From CAZAXU01 sp964489245 (lineage in GTDB: Bacteria > Bacteroidota > Bacteroidia > Flavobacteriales > Flavobacteriaceae): a stretch of DNA of 51,698 nucleotides. Positions 7,982 through 16,295 of this stretch are shown piece after piece. A program made the position numbers and the translations under genes. Where the stretch lies: positions 1-51,698 of the forward strand of contig CAZAXU010000010.1 of assembly GCA_964489245.1 (NCBI GenBank), given 5' to 3'. Below the pieces are notes generated by a model, which was given only the letters and a program-made list of their open reading frames with translations, was not told the origin of the DNA and ran no database searches. How positions within the stretch are numbered: position 1 is the stretch's first letter; every line of letters begins with the position of its first letter.

Positions 7982-8000
7982 TTTTATGATTTATTTTGTG

Positions 8001-8008
8001 CAAAAATA
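8001..8008 (-). promoter_or_regulatory. -7 element TATTTTTG for the HExxH gene
   Basis: An exact TAnnTTTG match on the minus strand, 19 bases before the ATG at 7981. A TTG -33 element is not evident. Confidence 0.5.
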
Positions 8009-8061
8009 AGTTTTTTTTGATAAGTTTGAGCCTAAGGTTAATCTTTTATTAAAAATAAGAA

Positions 8062-8086
8062 TTGAAAAAAAAATTATATAAATTTA
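8062..8086 (+). promoter_or_regulatory. Candidate promoter for the coaX operon
   Basis: TTG at 8062-8064 and TAAATTTA at 8079-8086 (7 of 8 matches to TAnnTTTG), 14 bases apart. The spacing is somewhat short. Transcription would begin just before the small ORF at 8101. Confidence 0.4.
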
Positions 8087-8100
8087 CGAACTGAATAAAC

Positions 8101-8166
8101 ATGAAAACGGAAAATAAGCTCGTAAAACCGAAAAACAAATTCATTTTATACCGAGAAGACCTATGA
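8101..8166 (+). CDS. Possible 21-residue leader peptide overlapping coaX
   Basis: The frame starts with ATG 8101 (MKTENKLVKPKNKFIL and five more residues) and its TGA overlaps the coaX ATG as ATGA. It is the first frame after the candidate promoter. It is rich in Lys and hydrophilic, without a signal peptide. It could couple translation to coaX, encode a small protein, or be chance. Confidence 0.35.
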   Translation: MKTENKLVKPKNKFILYREDL

Positions 8167-8939
8167 GACTCGCTATTGATATTGGAAATACAAATATTGT
8201 TATTGGGATTTTTGATGCCGGATGGAAATATATTTGGCGATTGGAAACCAGTAAAACATCAGATGTATTCACCTATATTTTCAAATTATCAAATTTATTA
8301 TTGGAAGCGGAAATAGAGCCGAAAGATATAAAATATAAAGTATTGAGTTCCGTAGTGCCGGAACTCAAAGATGTTTTTGTGGAATTACTTGAGAAATTGA
8401 ATGATTCTCCTTTGATAATTTTGGATAAAAGAGTATATGACGAATTGGATATAGAAATTTTGAATCCCGATGAAATAGGAACCGATTTGGTTGCCAATGC
8501 CATGGCTGCACATCATTATTACAAAGGCAATCAAATTGTGATTGATTTTGGAACCGCTCTAACTTTTACGGTTATTAATCAGGCAGGAAAGATTATAGGA
8601 GTGAATATTGTTCCCGGGCTTCGAACAGCGATAGATGTGCTTGGAAAAAAGGCATCTCAACTCGATGTGGTTCCTGTTGAATTTCCGAAAAACCCAATAG
8701 GTACAAACACGGTGGAAGCCATTCAAAACGGTGTGCTGATTGGATATATAGGTTTGATCAAGCATATGATTGCCGTAATCAGACAGCAACTAGGGCCGAG
8801 TTATAAAACCCTCGCAACCGGAGGCTTGTCAACGATACTGGCTCATCGAATTAAAGAAATAGATAATATTGATTCCAACCTGACACTAAATGGATTGTTA
8901 TTGGTGGGGGAGAAGCTTTTAAAACAAAATAAAGAATAG
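8163..8939 (+). CDS. coaX: Type III pantothenate kinase
   Basis: 258 residues. It phosphorylates pantothenate, the first step of coenzyme A synthesis. The ASKHA-fold motifs of the type III family are present: DIGNTNIVIGIF near the start, IGTDLVANAMAA, VIDFGTALTFTVI and the late LATGGLST. Length is typical. The gene begins an apparent operon with an RNA methyltransferase 5 bases downstream, and its start overlaps a 21-codon upstream frame. Confidence 0.95.
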   Translation: MRLAIDIGNTNIVIGIFDAGWKYIWRLETSKTSDVFTYIFKLSNLLLEAEIEPKDIKYKVLSSVVPELKDVFVELLEKLNDSPLIILDKRVYDELDIEILNPDEIGTDLVANAMAAHHYYKGNQIVIDFGTALTFTVINQAGKIIGVNIVPGLRTAIDVLGKKASQLDVVPVEFPKNPIGTNTVEAIQNGVLIGYIGLIKHMIAVIRQQLGPSYKTLATGGLSTILAHRIKEIDNIDSNLTLNGLLLVGEKLLKQNKE

Positions 8940-8944
8940 TCATT

Positions 8945-9757
8945 ATGCCTGAAATCCGCAGTATAAAAAATCCATTGGTCAAACAATTGATGCAATTGCA
9001 AAAGAAGTCATCTTTGAGAAAAAGAGAAGCTTTGTTTGTGGTGGAGGGAAGAAGAGAAGTTTATGCAGTTATCAGGAATAAGTATCGAGTAAAAAAAGTT
9101 TTTTATAATTTAGATTTAATCGAGGAACAGGAAATATTTAAATGGATGCATGATGCTCTTTCTGCTTTTGAGATGGTTAAGATTTCAAAGGATGTCTATC
9201 AAAAATTAGCCTATCGAAACTCCACCGAGGGTGTTTTGGCATTGGTAGAAACAAAAAATCATAGTTTCAAGAATATAAAACTTCCTAAAAATCCATTATT
9301 GTTTGTAGCGGAACAGATTGAAAAACCCGGAAACGTAGGTGCTATGTTGCGCACGGCAGATGCTGCAGGAGTAGATGCTTTTGTGTTAATCGATTCGGTG
9401 GTTGATTTATATAACCCCAATATTATTCGTTCAAGTCTGGGAACTGTTTTTTCAAACCAAATTGTGACAGGAAATATAGATGATTTGGTGGGGCTATTGA
9501 AAAGATATGATATAAAACTCTTTGCAGCAACACTACAAAATTCAAATAAATATTTTGAAGAAAATTTTTCTCAACCAACTGCAATTGCTGTGGGCGCAGA
9601 AGACAGGGGTTTGTCAAGCCGGATGAGAGAGATAGCTTATAAATCTATATATATTCCAATGAATGGACAAGCAGACTCTCTGAATGTATCTGTTTCAGGA
9701 GCTGTTCTAATTTACGAAGTGGTGAAGCAAAGAATGCAAAAAATACAAAAAACATGA
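8945..9757 (+). CDS. TrmH/SpoU-family RNA 2'-O-methyltransferase
   Basis: 270 residues. An N-terminal substrate-binding domain (EALFVVEGRREVYAVI) is followed by a SPOUT knot domain with motif 1 EKPGNVGAMLRTADAAG (126-142) and the C-terminal SAM-binding loop IPMNGQADSLNVSVSGAVLI. Such enzymes methylate ribose 2'-OH in rRNA or tRNA; the exact nucleotide cannot be read from sequence. The stop overlaps the next start by 4 bases (ATGA). A second, diverged paralogue lies at 43595. Confidence 0.92.
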   Translation: MPEIRSIKNPLVKQLMQLQKKSSLRKREALFVVEGRREVYAVIRNKYRVKKVFYNLDLIEEQEIFKWMHDALSAFEMVKISKDVYQKLAYRNSTEGVLALVETKNHSFKNIKLPKNPLLFVAEQIEKPGNVGAMLRTADAAGVDAFVLIDSVVDLYNPNIIRSSLGTVFSNQIVTGNIDDLVGLLKRYDIKLFAATLQNSNKYFEENFSQPTAIAVGAEDRGLSSRMREIAYKSIYIPMNGQADSLNVSVSGAVLIYEVVKQRMQKIQKT

Positions 9758-11124
9758 GATTTAAAATCGGATTAATCGTAATAAGTGTTTTTGTTGTTTT
9801 ATCTTGTGACAGAGCAACAAGACAATCAACGGATGTTTATATTAAAGGAAGGGTTGTGAACCCAAAAAACAATTACATTGCATTTTCAAGGAATCCTTTA
9901 AGAACAGATGTAGATACAATTTCTTTTATATCTAAAAATGTAGTGGAAGGGACATTAAAAAATGTGAGAGAAGCACTTTATGCTTTTTATTTAGATGCGG
10001 AGATGCAAATGTTCTATCTCAAGCCGGGAGATTCTTTGCTGTTTCATATCAATACAGATGAATTTGATGAGTCTTTGAGTTTCTCCGGAGATTCCGGTTT
10101 TGAAAATAATTTGTTGAATGAGATGTTTCTAATCAATGAAAAAGAAACGGAATATTTTTTCAAAAAAATAGACAGTATTCAACTCGGTGATTTTTTAAAA
10201 AAGTTGGATTCTTTTCTTAAAATTAAGCAAGAACAGATATCCAAAAATACAGAGAAAATCGAACAAACAACGGAAAAGTTCAGGAAAATACTTTCTCTAA
10301 AGATTAATGCGACCCAATATAGGCTCAAAGAAGAGTATTATGCCAGACACAGGAAAGAAGAATATCCGAAAGGTTTTTTTGACTATAGAGATGTTTTTCA
10401 GCATTCCATTGCAGACATTAACATTATGGATTTACTTGCTGCTGCAGATGTATATATAGCAAATAAGTTGCAGTCTTTGGATTGTTCTGACGAGGAATAT
10501 GAAAATAAATTAATAGAATCTTTAGAAAGCAATATTGCAGATCAAAAGTTAAGAGATGTATTTTTGACATACAATTGTAATTACTTTATCAAAAGAGAAA
10601 AGATCTCAGATACGCTACACCCACAAATTAGAATTTATTTTTCTAAAATTCAAGATAGGAGAAATAAAAATATTTTGAAACGCATTATAAAAAAAGTGGG
10701 AAATTTTAAGGAAGACAGTATTTTTCCGTCAATCGAACTTATGGATATAAATAATCATTTTGTTTTGACAGATACGGTTTTAGCAAACAAAAAAGTCTTA
10801 TTGAGTTTCTGGCAAAAAGATGGACTGAGATATTTTAAAAACAATCTGAAAAAATTAAAAAAACTCCACCAAAAATATCCGAATATGGTTCTTCTGATGA
10901 TAAATTTAGACAAAGAAAAAAATGATTGGAAACGAGAAATGGAAGAATACAAGCTTGGATATATAAAATTTTATAGATTGGCTCGTGCAAAAGATATTGA
11001 AAGAATAAGACCGTTTCATCCGGCACAAGTATATCTGGTAGATGGCAAAATTATAAAGGAAACTTTTGTTAATATATATGATTCTGATTTTGAAGCAATT
11101 GTAGATGTTTTTGTGCAGAATTAA
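9754..11124 (+). CDS. Lipoprotein with C-terminal thioredoxin-like domain lacking CxxC
   Basis: 456 residues. A signal peptide with a lipobox ends at Cys18 (VFVVLSC). The N-terminal half resembles the beta-rich DUF4369-like region that precedes thioredoxin domains in Bacteroidota lipoproteins (FYLKPGDSLLFHINTDEFD). The last ~130 residues look like a thioredoxin fold: KKVLLSFWQKDG, NMVLLMINLDKEKNDWKREM and PAQVYLVDGKI. At the redox position the sequence is FWQKDGLRYF instead of WCxxC, so it is unlikely to be a disulfide enzyme. Function unknown; probably attached to the outer or inner membrane facing the periplasm. Confidence 0.75.
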   Translation: MRFKIGLIVISVFVVLSCDRATRQSTDVYIKGRVVNPKNNYIAFSRNPLRTDVDTISFISKNVVEGTLKNVREALYAFYLDAEMQMFYLKPGDSLLFHINTDEFDESLSFSGDSGFENNLLNEMFLINEKETEYFFKKIDSIQLGDFLKKLDSFLKIKQEQISKNTEKIEQTTEKFRKILSLKINATQYRLKEEYYARHRKEEYPKGFFDYRDVFQHSIADINIMDLLAAADVYIANKLQSLDCSDEEYENKLIESLESNIADQKLRDVFLTYNCNYFIKREKISDTLHPQIRIYFSKIQDRRNKNILKRIIKKVGNFKEDSIFPSIELMDINNHFVLTDTVLANKKVLLSFWQKDGLRYFKNNLKKLKKLHQKYPNMVLLMINLDKEKNDWKREMEEYKLGYIKFYRLARAKDIERIRPFHPAQVYLVDGKIIKETFVNIYDSDFEAIVDVFVQN

Positions 11125-11126
11125 AA

Positions 11127-11162
11127 AAGAAGCTGCATATATGCAACTTCTTAGATTTTTTT
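11127..11162. terminator. Bidirectional terminator between the lipoprotein gene and korB
   Basis: AAGAAG and CTTCTT pair around the perfect palindrome TGCATATATGCA, followed by a T run on the plus strand and preceded by A on the other side. It sits between two converging genes. Confidence 0.75.
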
Positions 11163-11179
11163 GATTTGAAAATGCTTTT

Positions 11180-12448
11180 TTAGCCTATAGTTTTTTCAGT
11201 TATTCCATCGATTACATCAATAAAAATATCTTTGAGTCGGTGGTTGCTAACGGCTTCTTTTAACGCATCCGTCTGAATGATATCTTCGTGATGTAAAACA
11301 TAGGTTAGTGCCCCTAAAGCCATACTTTTTCTGTTTGCCAGACGACCGAATGGCACTTCAATCAAGTTGGGATATTCTTTTTTCAGTCCGTTGTCAACCA
11401 ATTTCTCGTCGATATAGATTTTGGCATTTTGATGTAAACGACTCTTTACTTTTTGCAAACCATCTTTTGTGACAATGATGAAGTAGTCAGGTTTTTCCAA
11501 TCCGGTATAATTGATTTTATTTTGGTCAAAAATAACTTCTGCTACTGAAAATCCTGTTCCTACGGTTATAGGATATTCTCCTTTCATCGTGGCATTTAAG
11601 CCGGAAAGAATTCCGGCCATTGCCAGAAATCTGGCAACGGATTGCGCGCCGCCTCCGGCGGAGCCTGCAATCAAAATGCCTTTACGCGCATCTAGTTTAG
11701 ATTTGAATTTTTGCTCTAAAATTGAGGTGCTGTCCAATAGAGATTTGGTTTCCGTATCTTTGATTTTTGTTACGGGTCTGTTGTGTATAAGAATATTCTC
11801 TTCTTCTATAACTTCAACCAATTCGTCCATCCTTTTCATTCCATACGACGGACACAAACTGGCAGCCTCAACAATAGAGAAGCCATCGGTTTCAATTGCT
11901 TTTTTCAAAGTGTCTTTGATTTTGTTAGGAGCATTGACACGGGCAGCAAATTTTGCACCTGAGGCATGCGCCAATTCAATAATATCAAAGGGCGGAATAT
12001 CTTTTTCAAAATCGATAATTTCTTTATATTTCATGGTAGAAAGTCCGCTGATTTGCCCTCCGGTCATGCCATAAAGCAAATTGTTCAAAACAATCAAAGT
12101 CATATTGATATTTCTTCGAGCAGCTTCCAGAATATGTTGTAGTCCGATAGTGGCACCGCCGTCACCTATAAAGGTGATCACTTTTTTTCCTTTTGTGTTT
12201 GCCAAGCCTATGGCAACACCTAAACCTAATGCCGGAGAGCGACCATGTAAACCATGAATAGTATGTGTGGCAAATAACGGGTCTATCAAACCACTACAAC
12301 CAATATCACTTACAACGGTGATATCAGTAGGTGCATAGTTCAATTCTTTTAAAGCTTTTTCAAGTGCATTTATAGAGATTCCGTGTCCGCAACCCGGGCA
12401 GAACGGAAATTTTTTATCGGTTAAAAATTTTTGCGGATTATTTGTCAT
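11180..12448 (-). CDS. korB: 2-oxoacid:ferredoxin oxidoreductase, beta subunit fused to a gamma-like domain
   Basis: 422 residues, longer than the usual beta subunit (about 280-350). The beta part shows iron-sulfur cysteines (FCPGCGHG, C17/C20; DIGCSG, C51; SLCPSYGMKR) and the thiamine diphosphate motif GDGGATIGLQHI...NNLLYGMTGG. From about residue 255 a second domain begins with GILIAGSAGGGAQSVARFLA and continues with EYPITVGTGFSVAEVI and PDYFIIVTKDGL, typical of gamma subunits. With KorA it converts 2-oxoglutarate or a related 2-oxoacid and CoA to the acyl-CoA, reducing ferredoxin. Substrate choice is not readable. It overlaps korA by 11 bases. Confidence 0.9.
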   Translation of the reverse strand: MTNNPQKFLTDKKFPFCPGCGHGISINALEKALKELNYAPTDITVVSDIGCSGLIDPLFATHTIHGLHGRSPALGLGVAIGLANTKGKKVITFIGDGGATIGLQHILEAARRNINMTLIVLNNLLYGMTGGQISGLSTMKYKEIIDFEKDIPPFDIIELAHASGAKFAARVNAPNKIKDTLKKAIETDGFSIVEAASLCPSYGMKRMDELVEVIEEENILIHNRPVTKIKDTETKSLLDSTSILEQKFKSKLDARKGILIAGSAGGGAQSVARFLAMAGILSGLNATMKGEYPITVGTGFSVAEVIFDQNKINYTGLEKPDYFIIVTKDGLQKVKSRLHQNAKIYIDEKLVDNGLKKEYPNLIEVPFGRLANRKSMALGALTYVLHHEDIIQTDALKEAVSNHRLKDIFIDVIDGITEKTIG

Positions 12449-13562
12449 GATTGTATGTATTTATAATTTCATGCGGCGTAATCATATGGCCGATTTTGTT
12501 GATTTGTTTGATATTTTTCATTGGGCGTACACCGAAAAGAATTTCTTTCAATTGTCCTGAAATATTTTCTTCGGCGATAATACATTCTTCATATTGATCT
12601 ATGATATCATAAATCATAGGAGGAATAGGAAGTAAAGATTTCAACACAAACAAATCTATCTTTTTTCCTTCATTTCTTAATTTATTAACTGCTTCTCTGG
12701 CAGCATCTGCAGTGATTCCCCAAGTGAGAATCAATTTGTTGCTTCCTCTTTGTTTGTCCCAGTCATAGGCGGTGAGCTCATCAATTCTTTTCAAGAATTT
12801 ATCTTGCAAACGGCGTGTGTTTGCAAGAGCTTCCGAATCGTTTTTTCTGATGCTGGCATCTTCGCCGTGTGTAGATGCCGTAATTTTTGATAAATATTTA
12901 TTGTTTCCCAAAGGGAGAAATGGGGGAACCAAGTCATCGCCGGCTTTATACGGCTTATACTCACCTTCGATTTTCACTTGAGGTTTTTCTACTTTGTGAA
13001 TGGGTTTTAATTTGTTCAAATCAAAAGATTTTTGATACATCACCATTTCTTTCGAAGTGAGAATAAATACGGGAGTCCTAAATTTTACTGCCGTTTCAAC
13101 GGCTTTATTTGAAAGCTCCCAAGCATCTTCAAAATTTGACGGAGAAAAAACAGGAATAGGGTAGCCTCCGGAAATAATGCCGTTTAATAATGATAAATCT
13201 CCTTGTGCTCCGGTTGTTGCAGAACCAGTGCTCGGGCCGAGTCTTTGTGTGATAACAATCACCATAGGGAGTTCCATAGCAAAAGCCATGTTAATACTTT
13301 CAACCATCAGAGCAATTCCCGGAAAAGCACTTGATGTGGAGGGAATTCTTCCCGCCGCAGCAATTCCAGCCATCCATTGCAAAGTGGAAATTTCATCGGG
13401 AGCGGCATAGAACTGAGTGAAGCGTTCCTTACCATATTTATACATCCAATTTGACGGTGTGATGGGATAGGCAACAAAAGTGTCTGAGCCCGATTGAACC
13501 AAAGATTCTATAATGAGTTTGGAGCCGTCTATAAGTGTTAGTTTTTGAGCTGTTGTTTCCAA
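12438..13562 (-). CDS. korA: 2-oxoacid:ferredoxin oxidoreductase, alpha subunit
   Basis: 374 residues carrying only the alpha-type pyrimidine-binding domain: VAYPITPSNWMYKYG, ISTLQWMAGIAAAGRIPSTS, FPGIALMVESINMAFAMELP and RLGPSTGSATTGAQGDL, plus the C-terminal transketolase-like domain with LILTWGITADAAREAV. No gamma domain is attached here; it is fused to KorB instead. The strong promoter at 13585-13613 starts the korA-korB operon. The enzyme acts in the cytoplasm in 2-oxoacid oxidation or reductive carboxylation. Confidence 0.92.
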   Translation of the reverse strand: METTAQKLTLIDGSKLIIESLVQSGSDTFVAYPITPSNWMYKYGKERFTQFYAAPDEISTLQWMAGIAAAGRIPSTSSAFPGIALMVESINMAFAMELPMVIVITQRLGPSTGSATTGAQGDLSLLNGIISGGYPIPVFSPSNFEDAWELSNKAVETAVKFRTPVFILTSKEMVMYQKSFDLNKLKPIHKVEKPQVKIEGEYKPYKAGDDLVPPFLPLGNNKYLSKITASTHGEDASIRKNDSEALANTRRLQDKFLKRIDELTAYDWDKQRGSNKLILTWGITADAAREAVNKLRNEGKKIDLFVLKSLLPIPPMIYDIIDQYEECIIAEENISGQLKEILFGVRPMKNIKQINKIGHMITPHEIINTYNHDK

Positions 13563-13584
13563 TTAGATATGATTTAAAATTGAA

Positions 13585-13613
13585 CAAATGTATGTTTTTG
13601 TTTAAAATAACAA
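13585..13613 (-). promoter_or_regulatory. Promoter of korAB
   Basis: On the minus strand TTG (13611-13613) and TACATTTG (13585-13592) are 18 bases apart, a textbook Bacteroidota promoter. The -7 element lies 22 bases before the korA ATG. Confidence 0.8.
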
Positions 13614-13641
13614 TATGATTTTTTAATAAATTTTGTATTTT

Positions 13642-15153
13642 TTAGTTTGAAAATAATTCATCGGCATCAATCTGTATTTCATTTAAAAATTGAACGGACT
13701 TTTCAATATCCTTTTGTAGAATTCTATCGGTTTTAATAAAGCTTATGTTTTTTCTGTAGGCAGAGACAAAACTTTCTAAAAATATTGATGTTTTTTTCGT
13801 TCTAAAATGTAAGGCTTGCGTTGCCGTAAGTAGTTCAATTGCCATCACTTTTCTTACATTGTCAATGATGCGGAGTGATTTTGTGGCGGCATTGGCGCCC
13901 ATACTCACATGATCTTCCTGTCCGTTGCTGGATTCTATCGAGTCCACGCTTGCCGGTGTGGCAAGTTGTTTGTTTTGACTCACAATGCTGGCAGAAGTGT
14001 ATTGCGGAATCATCAGTCCTGAATTTAGTCCGGGATTGTTAACCAAAAATGGAGGCAAGTCTCTTTTGCCGCTAATAAGTTGGTAGGTTCTGCGTTCGGA
14101 AATATTGGCAATTTCACTCATGGCAATTCCCAACATATCCAATGAAAGTGCTAAGGGTTGACCGTGAAAATTTCCTCCGGACAAGATTTTGTTTTCGTCG
14201 GGAAAAATTAAAGGATTGTCCGTAACCGAGTTAATTTCTGCAATTAACGTTTTTTCTACATATTCCAGCGCATCTTTTGTGGCACCATGAACTTGCGGAA
14301 TGCACCTGAAAGAGTAGGGATCTTGCACATGTTTTTTCTTTTGAGAAATCAACCGGCTGCCACTGAGTATTTCCTTGATAAAAGTAGCGGTTTGGATTTG
14401 TCCGGCATGTGGGCGAACTTGATGAATTAATTCGTCAAAAGGTTCAATTCTTCCGTCAAAAGCATCTAATGAAACGGCACTGATAATATCTGATAGATAA
14501 ATTAACTTTCTGGCATTGAAAAGATTATAAATGCCAAAGGCAGACATAAATTGTGTGCCGTTGAGCAAAGCCAAGCCTTCTTTTGCTTGAAGCTTGATTT
14601 TTTTCCAACCGAATTTTTTCAAAATTCTTGCTCCGGAATATGTTTTATTTTCAAAAACCACTTTTCCTTCTCCCATCAAGGGCAAAGACAGATGTGCCAA
14701 GGGCACCAAATCGCCTGATGCACCCAACGAACCTTGGTCATAAACAACAGGAAAAATATCATTGTTGTAGAAATTAATCAATAGTTCGACAGTCTCCGGT
14801 TGAACGCCCGAGTGTCCCTTTGAAAGAGAAAGGATTTTGAGCAATAACATCATTTTAACAATTTCAGAATCGACATGCATTCCTGTGCCGCAAGCATGAC
14901 TTTTTACTAGATTTTCTTGCAGTTGGTTGATTTGTTTGTCGTCTATTTTGATGTTGTGCAATGCGCCAAATCCCGTATTAATCCCATAGATTGGTCTGGT
15001 ATCGCTCTTGAGCTTATCGTCAAGAAATTTTCTTGCTTTGATGATTTTTTTTCTAGATGTTGCCGAGAGTTTGAGTTTCTGATTTTCATGAAAAATCAGC
15101 CAAATATCTTTAAGAGATAAATGTTTGGAATCGATATTGTGATAGTTTTTCAC
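13642..15153 (-). CDS. hutH: Histidine ammonia-lyase (aromatic amino acid lyase family)
   Basis: 503 residues. The MIO prosthetic group forms from Ala145-Ser146-Gly147 in GSLGASGDLVPLAHL. The catalytic tyrosine lies in YGINTGFG (Tyr56), and the substrate loop reads NLVKSHACGTG, as in histidine-specific enzymes rather than the tyrosine type. LALLNGTQFMSAFG and SVTDNPLI are also typical. It converts L-histidine to urocanate and ammonia. The other hut genes (hutU, hutI, hutG) are not in the window. It lies 32 bases downstream of the PPIase gene on the same strand and may be co-transcribed. Confidence 0.9.
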   Translation of the reverse strand: MKNYHNIDSKHLSLKDIWLIFHENQKLKLSATSRKKIIKARKFLDDKLKSDTRPIYGINTGFGALHNIKIDDKQINQLQENLVKSHACGTGMHVDSEIVKMMLLLKILSLSKGHSGVQPETVELLINFYNNDIFPVVYDQGSLGASGDLVPLAHLSLPLMGEGKVVFENKTYSGARILKKFGWKKIKLQAKEGLALLNGTQFMSAFGIYNLFNARKLIYLSDIISAVSLDAFDGRIEPFDELIHQVRPHAGQIQTATFIKEILSGSRLISQKKKHVQDPYSFRCIPQVHGATKDALEYVEKTLIAEINSVTDNPLIFPDENKILSGGNFHGQPLALSLDMLGIAMSEIANISERRTYQLISGKRDLPPFLVNNPGLNSGLMIPQYTSASIVSQNKQLATPASVDSIESSNGQEDHVSMGANAATKSLRIIDNVRKVMAIELLTATQALHFRTKKTSIFLESFVSAYRKNISFIKTDRILQKDIEKSVQFLNEIQIDADELFSN

Positions 15154-15185
15154 GCTTGTAGTTTTTTAGATGCTGTTTGATATGC

Positions 15186-16136
15186 TTAACATTTGACCAA
15201 TTCTACTTCAAAAATTAAGTTGGCATTTGGAGGAATTACACCGCCGGCGCCTCTTTCGGCATAGCCTAAGTGTGAGGGGATGACAAAAGTTGCCTTATCT
15301 CCTTCTTCAAGAAGTTGGATGCCTTCGTCCCATCCGGGAATTACGTAGCCTATGCCTACAGGAAACTCAATGGGTTCCCCTCGTTCGTAGGAATTGTCAA
15401 AAACAGTTCCGTCAGCTAATTTTCCAACGTAGTGAACAGAAACATTATCGCCTTTTCCGGGCTTTTTCCCTGAATTACTTTTGTGTGTAATTTGGTAGCG
15501 AAGACCGGATGCTGTTTGTGCAAAACCTTTTGAGAGTTCATCTAGTTTTTCCTCGTTTTCTTTCATGATTTTTTTGATGCGTTCTTCTTTTGACGCATTA
15601 AATCTTTCAAATTCAGCCGGAGCGTCAAAACTTTTGGCATCATCTCCGATTCTAAGGATTGATATTTTTTCAATTTTATCACCTTGGGCGATTTTGTCAA
15701 CAATATGCTGTCCTTCAACTACTTTTCCAAAAACAGTATGCTTTCCGTCTAGCCAAGATGTTTCGTTGTGAGTGATAAAGAATTGACTTCCGTTGGTTCC
15801 GGGTCCGGCATTTGCCATGGATACGGTTCCGGCAGTATCATGTTTTAAATCAGGATGAAATTCGTCGTCAAAATTATATCCGGGACCACCGGCTCCACTT
15901 CCTGACGGATCTCCGCCTTGAATCATGAAATTGTCGATTACACGATGAAAAACCAAACCGTTGTAATAAGGCTTAGTAGTGAATTTTTTTGCCACGGAAG
16001 GATGCGTTCCTTCTGCTAATGCTACAAAATTTCCTACCGTTCCGGGAGTTTTCTCATATTCTAATCTGATGAGTATATCGCCTTTATTGGCGGTGATTTT
16101 GGCATATAAGCCATTATCTAAGTTGTTTATTTCCAT
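15186..16136 (-). CDS. Dual peptidyl-prolyl isomerase: cyclophilin-FKBP fusion
   Basis: 316 residues. The cyclophilin domain spans about 9-165 with FHRVIDNFMIQGGDP (63-77), GSQFFITH (116-123) and WLDGKHTVFGKVVEG (128-142, keeping the Trp that contacts cyclosporin). A charged helical linker (about 172-205, SKEERIKKIMKENEEKLDEL) leads to an FKBP domain, about 210-316, with GTVFDNSYERGEPIEF, VIPGWDEGIQLL and GVIPPNANLIFEVELV. There is no signal peptide, so it is probably cytoplasmic. Both isomerase folds in one chain are known from a limited set of organisms including flavobacteria. Confidence 0.94.
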   Translation of the reverse strand: MEINNLDNGLYAKITANKGDILIRLEYEKTPGTVGNFVALAEGTHPSVAKKFTTKPYYNGLVFHRVIDNFMIQGGDPSGSGAGGPGYNFDDEFHPDLKHDTAGTVSMANAGPGTNGSQFFITHNETSWLDGKHTVFGKVVEGQHIVDKIAQGDKIEKISILRIGDDAKSFDAPAEFERFNASKEERIKKIMKENEEKLDELSKGFAQTASGLRYQITHKSNSGKKPGKGDNVSVHYVGKLADGTVFDNSYERGEPIEFPVGIGYVIPGWDEGIQLLEEGDKATFVIPSHLGYAERGAGGVIPPNANLIFEVELVKC

Positions 16137-16295
16137 TTTTATTTCTGTTATTTAAGTGTTATGCAATAATACTAATAATTTGAATAAGTATTGTTGATAT
16201 TTACAGAAAAACTACATACAAAGTAAGTTGCAGAATGGTAGAATATAATAAATTGACAAGCAATAAATTATAGAAATGTATATAAACAAACAAGC

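Noticed and set aside
11511..12074. 187-codon plus-strand frame antisense to korB
   Set aside because: korB is clearly coding on the minus strand; the antisense frame has no recognisable motif.
13642..15153. Tyrosine ammonia-lyase for pigment synthesis
   Set aside because: The selectivity loop has SHACG rather than the HL type, and no pigment polyketide genes are nearby.
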